A DNA stretch of 64,000 nt from Cryphonectria parasitica EP155 (taxonomy: Eukaryota > Ascomycota > Sordariomycetes > Diaporthales > Cryphonectriaceae), in the NCBI RefSeq assembly GCF_011745365.1, contig NW_024468909.1:4464001-4528000 (forward strand), in the 5' to 3' direction. The position numbers and the translations under genes are program-made. Positions 36,101-47,690 of this stretch are shown in pieces (positions within the stretch are counted from its first letter, which is position 1; the number at the start of each line of letters is the position of its first letter). The notes beneath the pieces were generated by a model that saw only the letters and a list, made by a program, of their open reading frames with translations, did no database searches and was not told the origin of the DNA.

Positions 36101-36850
36101 TTTTCTTGTATAGTTCTACAATTTATATTCTAAAGCTTTTCCTTGCTGCTTCAGAGCGAACCAACTTGCTAAGAGTTTCGCTTCTATTGTTTTGCTAATC
36201 TATTAGCATTCTAGCACTGTTTGAGTTTGCTTATTACTAGATTCTTCTTCTTGAACTGCTAGCTCTGCTAACTTGGAGATGTATATGAAGTTGTTTAAAG
36301 CTTCTTTTTCCGAGTATTTTTCAATAACTAGCTTCGATTCTGCATTATTGATTGTAACTATCTCTCTGGATATAGCTTGTTCTTATAAGATCTAGCTAGT
36401 AATTCAATCGATTCGAGAATTGTGCTCTTTAAGCTATAAAAGTTCTATAATTAGTTCATATTATACTATATTCATGATATTAAAGGAAGCTCTGATTATA
36501 TATTCTTAGATTAAGATAGATAAATAATTAGTTTTCTTATTAATTATTTCTTAGTTATATATAACAGATTATTCTTTTATAGTGCTGAGAGTATATAAGT
36601 ATCTTTTCTATCTTTATTATAGTTATATCTGATTAATAATGTATAAGAATATAAAGTTTTCCTAAGTATTACTATTCAATAGTGTATTATATTTGTATTC
36701 TTGAATGTATATATTGAACTTAATGTAAGCATAGTTTGCTTTGAAAGCTTTACATAGGAACTATTCTAATCTGATTATCTGCAATTCTTTTATAAGCAAT
36801 CCTGTTCTTTTGAATCTATTAAGAACTGCTTATTCTTCTGAGCCTGCTTT
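33152..36850 (-). pseudogene. pol: pol of element R
   Basis: Minus-strand, in sense order: protease region (about 36650-36700), reverse transcriptase (about 35100-35880; the readable stretch 35171-35476 includes FIIAYLNIILIYSRI, with the YxDD acidic pair lost), RNase H (about 34560-34860), integrase (core 33950-34190) and chromodomain (about 33160-33330). It is colinear with pol of A and ends at TAA 33152-33154. Compared with A it carries more substitutions at CpA sites. Inactive. Confidence 0.84.
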
Positions 36851-38890
36851 GCTGCTTCTTAAGCAAGCTTCTTAGCTTGCTTTTACTTATATTATTATTA
36901 TTCCTAGTTTTTCTTCTATTAATGCTAGTTGCAAGCTTTATTATTGATATGAATTATGCAGAATATCATCTTGTATTGCTACTATTTTATTTTCTTATTT
37001 ATGTATTGTATGAAGCAGTTATCTGGTAGTTCGATATATGTATTATAGTGCTATCTATTAAGAACTTCTCTGAAGTGCAGCTTTTGTTTCTCTACAGCTT
37101 AAAGAATTTATTCTAGTTCTCTGATAAAGAATTATTCATATTATATCTTTTCTGAAAAATGCGTTCTGCAGCTATGATAGCTGCAGAAGATTCATGCTAG
37201 TTCGTAATATAGATTGTGAAGTAAGCTGATTCGAGGATTCTTATCTCCTCATGCTTCGATGTTCTGCAAGAGGATGCAGATAAAAAGCTTTTCCAGCTCT
37301 ATTCTGTAAACGAGATATTCGATTCATGTTATTTCCTTATTCTATCCAATGCTAAAGGGAAATCTTTCTTTAAGCTTGTTAAGCATATTATTTGCAGAGA
37401 GCTTCTACAGGCTGCTAGATTATTTGCTCTAGCTTGATTCTTCTATTGCTTAAGAAGCGTTTTCTATATTGCTTAGATATTTGTATCAGTAGCTAAGAGA
37501 GTATTATTTCTTATTCATATTCCTAATTATAGTGCTTAGTATAAATAATGAAGAATATTGAAGGATATCGTTGCTAAATCCTTCTTTTAATGTTTGAATG
37601 CTTTATTCTGCAATGCTAGAGTAGTTCAAATTGCTACTCATAGAGATGCTGAATATGCACTCTTACTCTGCTATTGCTATTTGTTTGCAGCGCTAAGGCT
37701 TCTGAAGGAATCATTCTAATTCTTTCTTACTCAAGAAGTATATTAAGCAGTTATTATTGTAGCAGAATATTCAGCTAAGACTTCTGTAATCAATAGAGTT
37801 CAATATTTACTTCAAGAGGATATTTTTGCTTAGTTAATTGAGTTTCTATTATTAAGCAATATTTATCTAATATTCTTTCTAAACTAGTTGCTATTTGTTT
37901 TTCTGGAATTGATAGCAGTTGTATGCTATATATTCTTATTTATTACAGTTATAGCAAGTAATACTATTCTTCTTACTATACTGCTTATTAGCTGTATTAA
38001 GTTCTATGAGACTAGCATGCATAGTACTGCTCTAAGCTATACTATCCTATTATCTGCTATTCTTGTATTGAAGTTTCTTATCTATATTAGCTAGAAACTT
38101 CCAAGTTTAGCTTTCTTTCTTCTTAAACTTCTTTATCTATTATTTATACAGATAATTATTAATATAGATAGCTTAATTAGAGAATATTGCAAAGTTCTTC
38201 AGCTAATTCTGCTTGGAAATTTCATCTTTAATATTATTCTTAAATTCCTTATAATAATACTTTATAAGATTCTTATCTTTCTATAGAAGTTGTACTAAGA
38301 GTTATTTAAATCTGATTATATAAGCAGAAGCTGATTTAGTTTGCTTGAGATTCATAAGCTGCTGAGCTATAATACATTCTTTGTTAGGATCTTCAAAGGT
38401 TTCCTTAAGAGCTTTCTCGAAGCTCTTAAAAGAATTAAATATATTCTTAGTACTCTGGATATATGCATCGGAATTATTCTGATGCTTCAAATAGTTGTAT
38501 AGAGAAGGCTTGTATTAGATAAAAGCATTCTTTTTGAAACAAGTTTCTATAAGAATAACTTTCTTAGATTTCTTAGTAAACTAAGTCTTGTAATGCAGGA
38601 AATATGCTCTGCAGTAAATAAGAAATTTATATAGCATTTTTTGATTGCTATTATATATAGCAAGCTTATTCATCTTATATGCTTTTTCAGCGCTACTGAT
38701 AATTATAAAGATAAACTGCATCTACTGAGCTTATTAAGCTAGCTAAGCTTATTAGTTAGCAATAGTAGCGCTCTAAGCTTGCTATTGTTTGTATAGATTC
38801 TGAATATACTGAATAAGCTAGTATATCTAATTAATCAGTTCTTTCTGAATAGAAGCGCACGAGAACGAAGAGATTCCTAGAGAAGCTATC
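36851..38890 (-). pseudogene. gag: gag of element R
   Basis: The minus-strand stretch 38302-38490 reads as the conserved Gag capsid core: AYIQSTKNIFNSFKSFEKAL, then CIIAQQLMNLKQTKSASAYI. The CCHC knuckle region lies near 37930-37970. The presumed start codon reads ATA, as in the other full copies. Hydrophobic plus-strand frames here (for example 37888-38094) are opposite-strand shadows. Confidence 0.8.
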
Positions 38891-38949
38891 GTATTCCGTA
38901 TTGCTCAAGAGAATAATACTAAACTATTCTTAAATAAGAATTATCAAAA

Positions 38950-39400
38950 TGTAATAAATACTGTAGCAATCCAAAGATTTCTAAGTATATGAAGGGATTT
39001 ATGCTAACAAGAGCGGTATTGAAGTATTAAGTTCTTGAATACGGAACTGTACAAGTCTTAATAAGCGATGCAAGTATTTACTGCTTTTGGAGCTACTTAG
39101 TGTATAAGACTGAATACTTAGATTGACAACTGAAGAACTATCTGAAGGAAATCTATCTAACAGCAGGAAATGTGAACCTTTATATACTTAGTTCTTCAGT
39201 ACAGCTCGTTAGCAGGCCTAACGATTCATAGTGTGAAGCTCGCTTGGATCGGTAGCGATCCCACCAGTTCTCCCTCCTTTATAACCCTAACCCTTGCTTA
39301 TATAATCTTGGTTGGTTTTCCATAACGTATCCCAGCTCCGCTGATTCCTATCGGCTTACTCTTGCGACCTATTCAGTGCTGGTGGTGTTGGTTCATAACA
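38950..39400 (-). repeat. 5' LTR of element R
   Basis: 451 bp, TGTAATAAATACTG...GGTTCATAACA. Same type and length as 31995-32445. Followed directly by a truncated LTR of another type. Confidence 0.92.
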
Positions 39401-39588
39401 AACATATTCAAGTTATCCTGCTAGCTCTGAATAGCACATATCCCAAGCTATCCTTCCTGATTGGCTATGCCTATAACCCTAACTCTGAGTTATGTAATCA
39501 ATGTTTTGTTAGAACGTTGAGTTCTTAACATCTGATCCTTGTTACTTGTGACCTGTTCCGTGACCTGCATGTTGGATGAGTTATAACA
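39401..39588 (-). repeat. LTR fragment S (right-hand 188 bp)
   Basis: Ends GGATGAGTTATAACA like other LTRs of the family but has lost its left part at the R boundary. The bases after it continue the gag of element T. Confidence 0.75.
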
Positions 39589-39758
39589 CTGCTGCTAATT
39601 ATACAGATTCTGAATATGCTGAATAAGCTGATATATCTAGTTGATTAGTTCTTCCTAAGTAGAAGTATATAAGGATGAAGAGAATCCTTAAGAAGCTATT
39701 GTATTCCATATTGCTTAAGGGGTAATACTAAACTATTCTTGAATAAGAATTATTAAAA
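39589..39758 (-). pseudogene. gag: Element T: 5' end of gag and leader
   Basis: A 170-bp remnant matching the gag N-terminus and untranslated leader of the family (compare 38790-38949 in R): a Gln-rich coding stretch, then the reverse complement of TTTTAATAATTCTTATTC next to the LTR. The rest of T was lost at LTR fragment S. Non-functional. Confidence 0.7.
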
Positions 39759-40197
39759 TATAATAAGCACTGCAGTAATCCGGAGATTTCAAAGTATATA
39801 AAGAGTTTATGCTAATAAGAGCAATGCTAAGTATAAGCTTTGAATATAGAAATACAACTGAGATAACTATACAAGTATTCACTACTTTTGAAGCTATTAG
39901 AATAGGAGAATAATCTAATACTTAGATTAATAACTGAAGAGCTATATATAATAATCTATCTAATAGTAATGAATGTATTCTTATATATTCAGCTCTTCAT
40001 TGTAGCTTATCTTAGATTATTAGCAATCTAAGTAATCCAGGCTTATTAGATTATCTAATGATTCAATAATCTATCTCTGTTGTAATCCTTGCTCTGGATT
40101 ATATAATCACTATTAGTTATCCGATGTTGGGTTGTGATACCTGATTCCTTGTTTAGCGAGCTCGTTCTGTGACCTGCATGTTGAATGAGTTATAATA
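39759..40197 (-). repeat. 5' LTR of element T
   Basis: 439 bp, TATAATAAGCACTG...GAGTTATAATA (ACA to ATA). Its last two bases are also the first two of the next LTR. Hairpin arms are present. Confidence 0.85.
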
Positions 40198-40645
40198 TAA
40201 TGAGCACTGCAGTAATCCGAAGATTCCAAAGTATACAAAGGGGGTTTATGCTAATAAGAGTGGTATTAAAGTGCTAAGTTCTTGAATACGGAATCGTACA
40301 AGTCTCAGTAAGCAATGCAAGTATTCACTGCCTTTGAAGCTATCAGAGTAGAGAGTAATCTGATACTTAGATTAACAACTGAAGAGCTATATACTGAATC
40401 TATCTAATGATAATGAATATGTTCTTATATATTCAGCTCTTCAGTTCTAATTAATCTGATTATATTATGATTTCTCATAATTATTGCTCCGAATATATTG
40501 ATTATATTCATAGTTAATATAGTTGCGCTAGCAATTCTAATCCGAGTTATATAATTCTGATTAGTATCTAATGTTGAATTGTAATACTTAGTTTCTTAGT
40601 TAGTAGAGCTTATCCTGTAATCTGTATATTGAATGAATTATAATA
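40196..40645 (-). repeat. 3' LTR of element D
   Basis: 450 bp, TATAATGAGCACTG...GAATTATAATA. Immediately followed on the right by a minus-strand purine tract (40646-40660) and the accessory-gene zone of element D. Confidence 0.87.
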
Positions 40646-40737
40646 TCATTTCCTTTCTATTAGTTGTTATTCTTAATAATCTTCTATAAGTATTCTAGTA
40701 AGTTCTTTATATGCATGATCTTGCTTTCCTAATTGAA

Positions 40738-41358
40738 ATATCAAATAGAATCAACAAATTCTGTATTTGCAAATCTTCTTTCGTTCCAAAGAGTATTCAA
40801 GATTGAAATCTCTTAATTTCCTGCTTCTTGGAAAATTTTATTGAAATACCTGTTTATTCCTATTGTAAGGATTATAGTTTCGGATTCTGCAAGGTGTTTT
40901 CCGGAGATTCTTCTCATTGCATCGAATGTATTCGATTAAGCTGCTTCAAGTATGATATTATAAGCTCTTCCTCTGAAAAGCTTTGCAATATTACTATTCA
41001 ATATCGAAAGTTAGAGAATAAGATTAAGAAAAAAGAGATTAAGCTTTTTTGTTTGCACTAATAGAAGTAGATATAGTTTGAGAAGATGAAATGTACTCTG
41101 CATTGTAATATTACTTGTATAGAAGAATTGAATTGTATGGAAGCTGAAAAAGCTAAGGCTGAGAGGATGCATATTGCTGCTGAAGTGCAGGCTGTAGTAG
41201 CAGAGGAATCTGTTGTTATAGCTGAGGATTCTTTCTTTGAAGGTTTTGATTGGAATTCTGTGAATTTGGAAGGTTCTATAGTAGATTGATTGAGCTTTCT
41301 GAAAAGTAAGATTCCTGAAGCTTCTGAATCTCGATTCGGGATGGAGCGATTGTCTTAG
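40738..41358 (+). pseudogene. Antisense accessory gene of element D
   Basis: Same position and orientation as in A and R, 206 codons plus stop. The start codon is ATA where A and R have ATG. The cysteine motif reads YSYC ... FGFCKVFSGDSSHCIEC ... CFKYD, so two of six Cys are now Tyr. The central coiled coil is diverged from A and R (QYRKLENKIKKKEIKLF) but the C-terminal block (AAEVQAVVAEES, FEGFDWNSV) is nearly the same. The stop shares TTAG (41355-41358) with the pol stop. It belongs to the same variant as element C. Confidence 0.65.
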
Positions 41359-44300
41359 ATGCTGGTTTTCCTTTTCCAATATTCAGCTATCTTTTCCTAA
41401 GTATTTTTAATGTTTTTCTGCAGTTCCTAAGAATTTTCGCTTGCTAAATAATCTTTTCATTTGATAAGATATTCCCTTGTATTATCTATACTTTTATGCT
41501 TGAAGATCTTCTCTATCTTATATTCTAATTTATTGTTTTCCACTTCTGCTATATTATTTATTAGTATTTCTTATGCTGCTAGTTCTAGCAATGAAATATG
41601 GAAAACTGGATATATTCTCATTCTATAAGATAATGCTAATTTATAATTAATTAGGAAGATTTGTTGTAAGATTTTGAAGGATTTCAGTTTTTTATAATCA
41701 AATTTATTGCTAAGCTTGATTATTTTGATATTTTTCCGAAGTAAATAAACTTTATTTTTCTTCTATAGAATTAATTCTTTAATTCTTTTGGAGTTTGCAT
41801 AATATGCTATTTATTTCTGAATGAATTGTAATTCTGATTAGAATTCTTTCTAAACTTTCTTAATCTTCTTAATTCTTTTGTTTGCAGCTTCTGCATCTGC
41901 TCTTAGCAATACTTTATAATAAGCTGTTGAATTATATCTATAAAGTATAAAGAATAGCGATTTCTTTATTATATTCATATCTGCGCTATTATAAGCGAAT
42001 TATATAAGAAGTAATAGATTAACTTAGTTATTCTGTTTCTAATTAATATAGTATTATAGATATTGTTTAATAATTTGATTCATTCTTTCCATCTATTTAT
42101 CTATTTATAAGTAAAATGCTATGAATATTCTGTAATATATTTCAAGCTGTTTTATAAGCAAAGTTTAAAACTTCGAATTAAACTTTCTATCTCTATTAGA
42201 GATTACTTTCTCTAGCATGCTATGATTAGCAATAATCATTCTGAAGAATATATATGCGAATTTCTCTGCTATACTGCTTTTCTTATAGAAAAGAAAATAA
42301 GCATATTTACTTAGTCTACAAATTACTACTAGAATATTATTATATTGCATCTTAATTAAGAGTTCTTATGAAAGAAATAGCTTGATAATAAAGTTTAAAC
42401 TAATGAATTGCTAAATAATCATAGATACTAATAAGGAGTACAGTAGTTCATAAAGCTTATATCTTTCTGCTTTATTCTTTTTGCAGCTATTGCATTATTA
42501 TAGAATATTCTCAATTCTTCTCCTAAAGTCTAATAGATTTTAATATCTTTTAATATATTTATAGATTGCTTTAACTCTCTGATATTCATATGCTGATATA
42601 CTATATATATTCTTAATATAGTTATCTTATTCATCTAAAGTTATTAATTCTGAATCTTTTTCCAAAGATCCTATTCTGAGAGCAGTATTTAGTTCTCTAT
42701 ATATATTAATAAGATTTTCTGATTCATTTTGAGCAAAAATATTCTATATATCCGAAGAGTCTGCATCTCAATAGTCTGATCTTCTGCTAAGAGCATCTAC
42801 TTATTTGTTCTCCAAGCTTTTGCAATACATAATCTTGAAATCGAATTATAAGAGAAATTCTACTTATCTAACTTATTGCTTATTCAAAATCTTGATTATT
42901 ATAAACATAGTTAGATTCTTATAATCCGAGTAAACTATAATCAAATATTATATACTAATAAAATAGTATTGCTACTTCTCGAAAGCTTTCATTATTGCTA
43001 TAAGTTTCTGATTAGAGATTCTATAGTTGATTTTCAAGCTATTCAACTTCTTTGAGAAGTTGCTTATAATTCTTAAACGTTCTTGATTATCTTGCTAACT
43101 AAGTTATTCTCTGAATGCATATTCTAATATATTAATCTCAATTTTAAAGAGTTTATAGAGATTTGCTTTATATAGAACTAGCTCTGAGATAATATACTTG
43201 ATAATTTCATTAAAAGCTTCTTATGCCTTAGAGATTCATTCAAAGAGCTGCTTCTTTTTAATAAGATTTGTAAAAAGATATGCAATTCAGCTGTAATTCT
43301 TAATAAACTGCTTATAGAAGTTGATATATTCGAGAAAAAACCTAATATTTCTAATATTCCTAGGAACTAGCTAATTTCTAATAGCTTCTATCTTATCTTT
43401 CTATAGCTTAATGCATTCTAGCTTAATTGTAAATCCGAAATAATTAATCTTTTATATATAAAAGTAATTCTTTGCAGATTTTATAAGAAGTTTTGCATCT
43501 TAAAGCATTTGCAATACTGTTTTCATATATTTCTTGTATTCTTCAAGTATTTGAGAGTAAATAAGAATATTATTGAAATAAGCAATAATGAACTGATTTA
43601 GATACTTATATAGAATATAATTAATCATTTTCTGAAATAAAGCTGGAATATTTGTTAGATTAAAGAGTATAATCAAATATTTATAGTATTTATAGTATAT
43701 TCTGAAAGCAGTTTTTCATTCTTTTTCTTTCTTTATTCTGATTAGATTATAAGCTTCTTTCAGATCTAAAACTATGAATTATTATACTTCTTGCAATTTA
43801 TTTCATAATTCCTTAATAAGTAGTAATGAATATTAATTCTTAATTGTAATATTATTGAGTTACTTATAGTTAATATATAGCTTAAGCTTGCTATTCTTCT
43901 TAAGTATAAATAGAATGAGATATTCTGCTGATAATTGTAATGATTATATATATTCTTTCTTAAGATTCTTATTGAGATACTTCTTAAGTACTTCTAGTTA
44001 TGCTTTGTTTAGTCTATAAATAAAAAAGAATTTAAATTGTTTTCCTTCTTATAGCAGAATCTTATAGTTATATAAGCTGTATTCTAATAATTCTATATTC
44101 AATTCTTTCTGAAATAGTTTCTTAAACTTGTAATATTCTTGTAATATATTCGCAAGTATTAGTTCTAGTTCTTATGCTGTTTCTGCTATCTGAAGGAATA
44201 GTAGATATTGTTAAATATGCTTCTTTTCTAATAGCATTTTCGAGAGCTTTAAGCGTTTGCTTCGAATTGAATTGAGTGCTTAAGAGCCTGGTTTCGAGGT

Positions 44301-45309
44301 TTTTTCCGTATGGATTTACAATCTACATTCTGAAGCTTTTCCTTGTTATTCCGGAATGAACTGATTTGCTGAGAATCTTGCTTTTGTTATTTTGCTAATC
44401 TATTAGTGCTTTAGCACTATTTGGATTTGCTTATTACTAGATTCTTCTTCTTGAACTGTTAGCTTTGCTAACTTAAAAGTATATATGAAGTTGTTTAAAG
44501 CTTCTTTTTCCGAGTATTCTTCAATAACTAGCTTCGATTCTGCATTATTAATTGCAATTATCTCTCTGAGTATAGCTTGTTTCCATAAGATTTAGCTAGT
44601 AGTTTAATCGATTTGAGAATTATGCTTCTTAAGCTATAAAAGCTTCATAATCAGCTTATGCTATGCTATATTCATAATATTAAAAAAAGCTCTGATTATA
44701 TATTCTTAGATTAAGATAGATAGATAATTAGTTTTCTTATCGATTACTTCTTAGTTATATGCAACAGATTATTCTTCTATAATACTAAGAATATATAAGC
44801 ATCTTTTCTATCTTTATTATAGTTATATCTAATTAATAATATATAAGAATATAAAGTTTCTCTAAGCGCTACTATTCAATAGTATGCTATATTTATATTC
44901 TTGAATATATATATCAAACTTAATATAAGCATAATTTGTTCTAAAAGCTTTATATAGGAATTATTTTAATTTAATTATTTATAATCTCTTTACAAGCAAT
45001 CTTATTCTTTTGAATTTATTGAGAACTATTTGTTCTTCTAAGCTTGCTTTGCTGCTTTTTAAGCAAGCTTCTTAGCTTGCTTTTGCTTGTATTATTATTA
45101 TTTCTGATTTTTTTTTTGTTAATACTAATTACAAATCTTATTATTAATATGAATTATGCAGAGTATTATTTTGTACTGCTATTATTTTATTTTCTTGTTT
45201 ATGTATTGCATGAGGCAGTTGTTTAGTAGTCCGATGTATGCATTGTAATGCTGTTTGTTGAGAATCTCTCTGAAGCGGAGTTTCTATTCTTTAATAGCCT
45301 GAAGGATTT
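41355..45309 (-). pseudogene. pol: pol of element D (to the protease/gag junction)
   Basis: Minus-strand chromodomain (about 41365-41530), integrase (core 42165-42350: YAYFLFYKKSSIAEK, SNRDRKFNSKF), RNase H (about 42770-43070), reverse transcriptase (about 43300-44080), protease (about 44850-44900) and the basic linker up to 45309. Interrupted there by element B; the reading resumes at 60206 after the GATTT duplication. Eroded throughout. Confidence 0.84.
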
Positions 45310-45768
45310 TGTTATAACTCATCCAACATGCAAGTCACGAAAACAGGTTACAGGCAAACAAGGACCAGATGTTATAACTCAACATCAGACAACTTACAAG
45401 GATTATATAATCCAGGATTAGGATTACAGGCTAACCAATCAGAAGAACTCACCTGTGCTCACCAAGCCTCAGTGAGCACCACTGAACAGCAGTGAGCCCC
45501 AGTGAGCATCAGCAAGCTATACTGAAGAGCTGAATATATAATTACACATTCATTACCATTAGACAGATTATCATACATAGCTCTTCAGTTATCAATCTAA
45601 GTATTCAGTTTCATATACTGAGTAGCTCTAAAAGCAGTGAATACTTGCATCGCTTATTAGAACTTATATAATTCCATATTCAAGAACTTGATACTTTGAT
45701 ACTACTCTTATTAGCATAAACCTCTTCGTATACTTAGGAATCTTCGGATTGCTGCAATGCTCATTATA
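45310..45768 (+). repeat. 5' LTR of element B
   Basis: 459 bp, TGTTATAACTCATCC...GCTCATTATA. The first ~225 bp, including GTGAGC-rich short repeats (45465-45520), are nearly uneroded; the second half is more eroded. Hairpin arms ACTGAAGAGCT and AGCTCTTCAGT are present, with a TATA-like stretch inside. Confidence 0.92.
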
Positions 45769-47690
45769 TTTTGATAACTCTTGTTCAAGAACAGTTCAGT
45801 ATTATCCTCTTGAGCAATACAGAATATAATAGCTTCTTCAGAAATCTCTTTATTCTTGCATGCTTCTACTTAGAAAGAACTGATTAACTAGATATACTAG
45901 CTTATCTAGTATATTCAGAATCTGTATAAATAATAGCAAGCTTAGAGCGCTATCATTGCTAACTAATAAGCTTAGCTAGCTTAGCAGGCTTAACAGGCGC
46001 AGTTTATCTCTGCAGCTATTAATAGTGCTAAAAAGGCGTATAAGATAAACAAGCTTGCTATATATAATAGCAATCAGAAAATGCTACATGAATTCCTTAC
46101 CTACTATAGAGCGTATTTCTTGCACTATATAATCTAGTTTATTATGAAATCTGAAAAAGTTATTCTTATAGAAACTTGTTTTGAAAAAAATACTCTTATT
46201 TAGTATAAATCTTCTCTATACAACTACTTGGAGCATTAGAACAATTCTAGCGCATATATTCAGAGTACTAAGAATATATTCGATTCCTTTAAGAGCTTTA
46301 AGAAAGCTTTTAAAAAGACTTTTGATAATCTCAATAAAGAATGTATTACAGCTTAGCAGCTTATAGATCTCAAGCAAACTAAATCAGCTTCTGCTTATAT
46401 AATCAGATTCAAGCAGCTCTTAGCGCAATTCCTATAGGAAGATAAGAATCTTATAGAGCATTATTACAAGAGATTTAAGAATAATATTAAAAATGAAATC
46501 TTTAAGCAGAATTAGCTGAAGAACTTTGCAATATTTTCTAATTAAGCTATCTGCATTAATAACTATTTATATGAATAATAAATAAAGAAGTTTAAAAAGA
46601 AAGAAAGCTAGATTTGAAGATTTCTAGCTAATATAAGCAAGAAACTCTAAAATAAGAATAGCAGTCGATATAGCAATATAGCTTAAAGCAGCACTATATA
46701 TACTAATTTCATGGAATTTAATGCTGCTAATAAGCAATATAGCAAGAAGAATAACATTACTTGCTACAATTATAATAAATAAGAATATATTATATGCAAC
46801 TGCTATTAATCTCGAAAGAATAAATAGCAATCAGTTTAGAAAGAATGCTAGATGAATATTGCTTAATAATAGAAATCCAATTAACTAAGCAAAAACATTT
46901 CCTTGGAGCAAGTATTGGATTCTATTAATTACAGAAGTCTTAGCTGAATATTCTGCTATAATAATAACTACTTAATATACCTCTTAAATAAGGAAGATTC
47001 AGAATAGTTCCCTCAGAAACCTAGGCGCCACAGGCAGATAGCAATAGCAGAGCAAGGATATATGCTTAGCATAACTACAAGCAGCAATAACTCAGACTGC
47101 TCCGATGTTACTGAATGAAGCATTCAGGTGCTGAAGGAAGAGTTTAAAAGCGATGCTCTTTGCTATTCCCTATTACCTGCATTAGATATTATAACTAGAG
47201 AAATGAATAAAGGATAGTATCCTCTTGATTATTAATATAAATATCTAAATAATATCGAAAACGTTTCTCAGATAATGGAAAGATCAAGCTAGAATGAATG
47301 ATCTAATAATTCACTGAAGTTTTCTGTAAACAATGAATTCAAAAAGCTTACAGAAAGATTTCCCTTCAGTATTAGATAAAATAAGAAAACAATATGAATT
47401 GAATATCTTATCTATAGAATAGAGCTAGAAAAGCTCTTTATCTGCATTCTCTTGCAAAACATCAAAGTATAAGAAAATAAGAATCCTCGGATCAGCTTAC
47501 TTTACAATCTATACTATAAATTAGCTTGAATCTCCTGCATCTATTATAGCTGCAGAATGCATTTTTCGAACAAGATGCAATACGAATAATTCCTTATTAG
47601 AGAATCAGAATAAATTCTTTAAGCTATTAAAGAACAGAAACTCCGCTTTAAAGAGATTCTTAATAAGCAATATTATAATGCATATATCAA
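45769..47690 (+). pseudogene. gag: gag of element B
   Basis: Leader TTTTGATAACTCTTGTTC, a Gln/Ala-rich N-terminus, the capsid core (NIFDSFKSFKKAFKKTF at about 46270-46325, then QLIDLKQTKSASAYIIRF), and the CCHC knuckle at about 46765-46810 (TCYNYNK, with the second Cys now Tyr). A moderately eroded stretch (46990-47350) follows before the basic linker to protease. The likely start codon reads ATA. The minus-strand hydrophobic frames at 46624 and 47692 are shadows. Confidence 0.8.

Larger units (their letters stand above)
31995..39400 (-). mobile_element. Element R: complete chromovirus, flanks unmatched
   Basis: Two 451-bp LTRs of the same type (31995-32445 and 38950-39400) enclose about 6.5 kb of minus-strand gag-pol with an opposite-strand accessory gene. 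The flanking pentamers (TAAAT left, AACAT right) do not match, and the flanks are unrelated (repeat G versus an LTR fragment), so the copy has been through a rearrangement. gag-pol is well eroded, but the LTR middles and the accessory gene are nearly clean. Confidence 0.88.
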
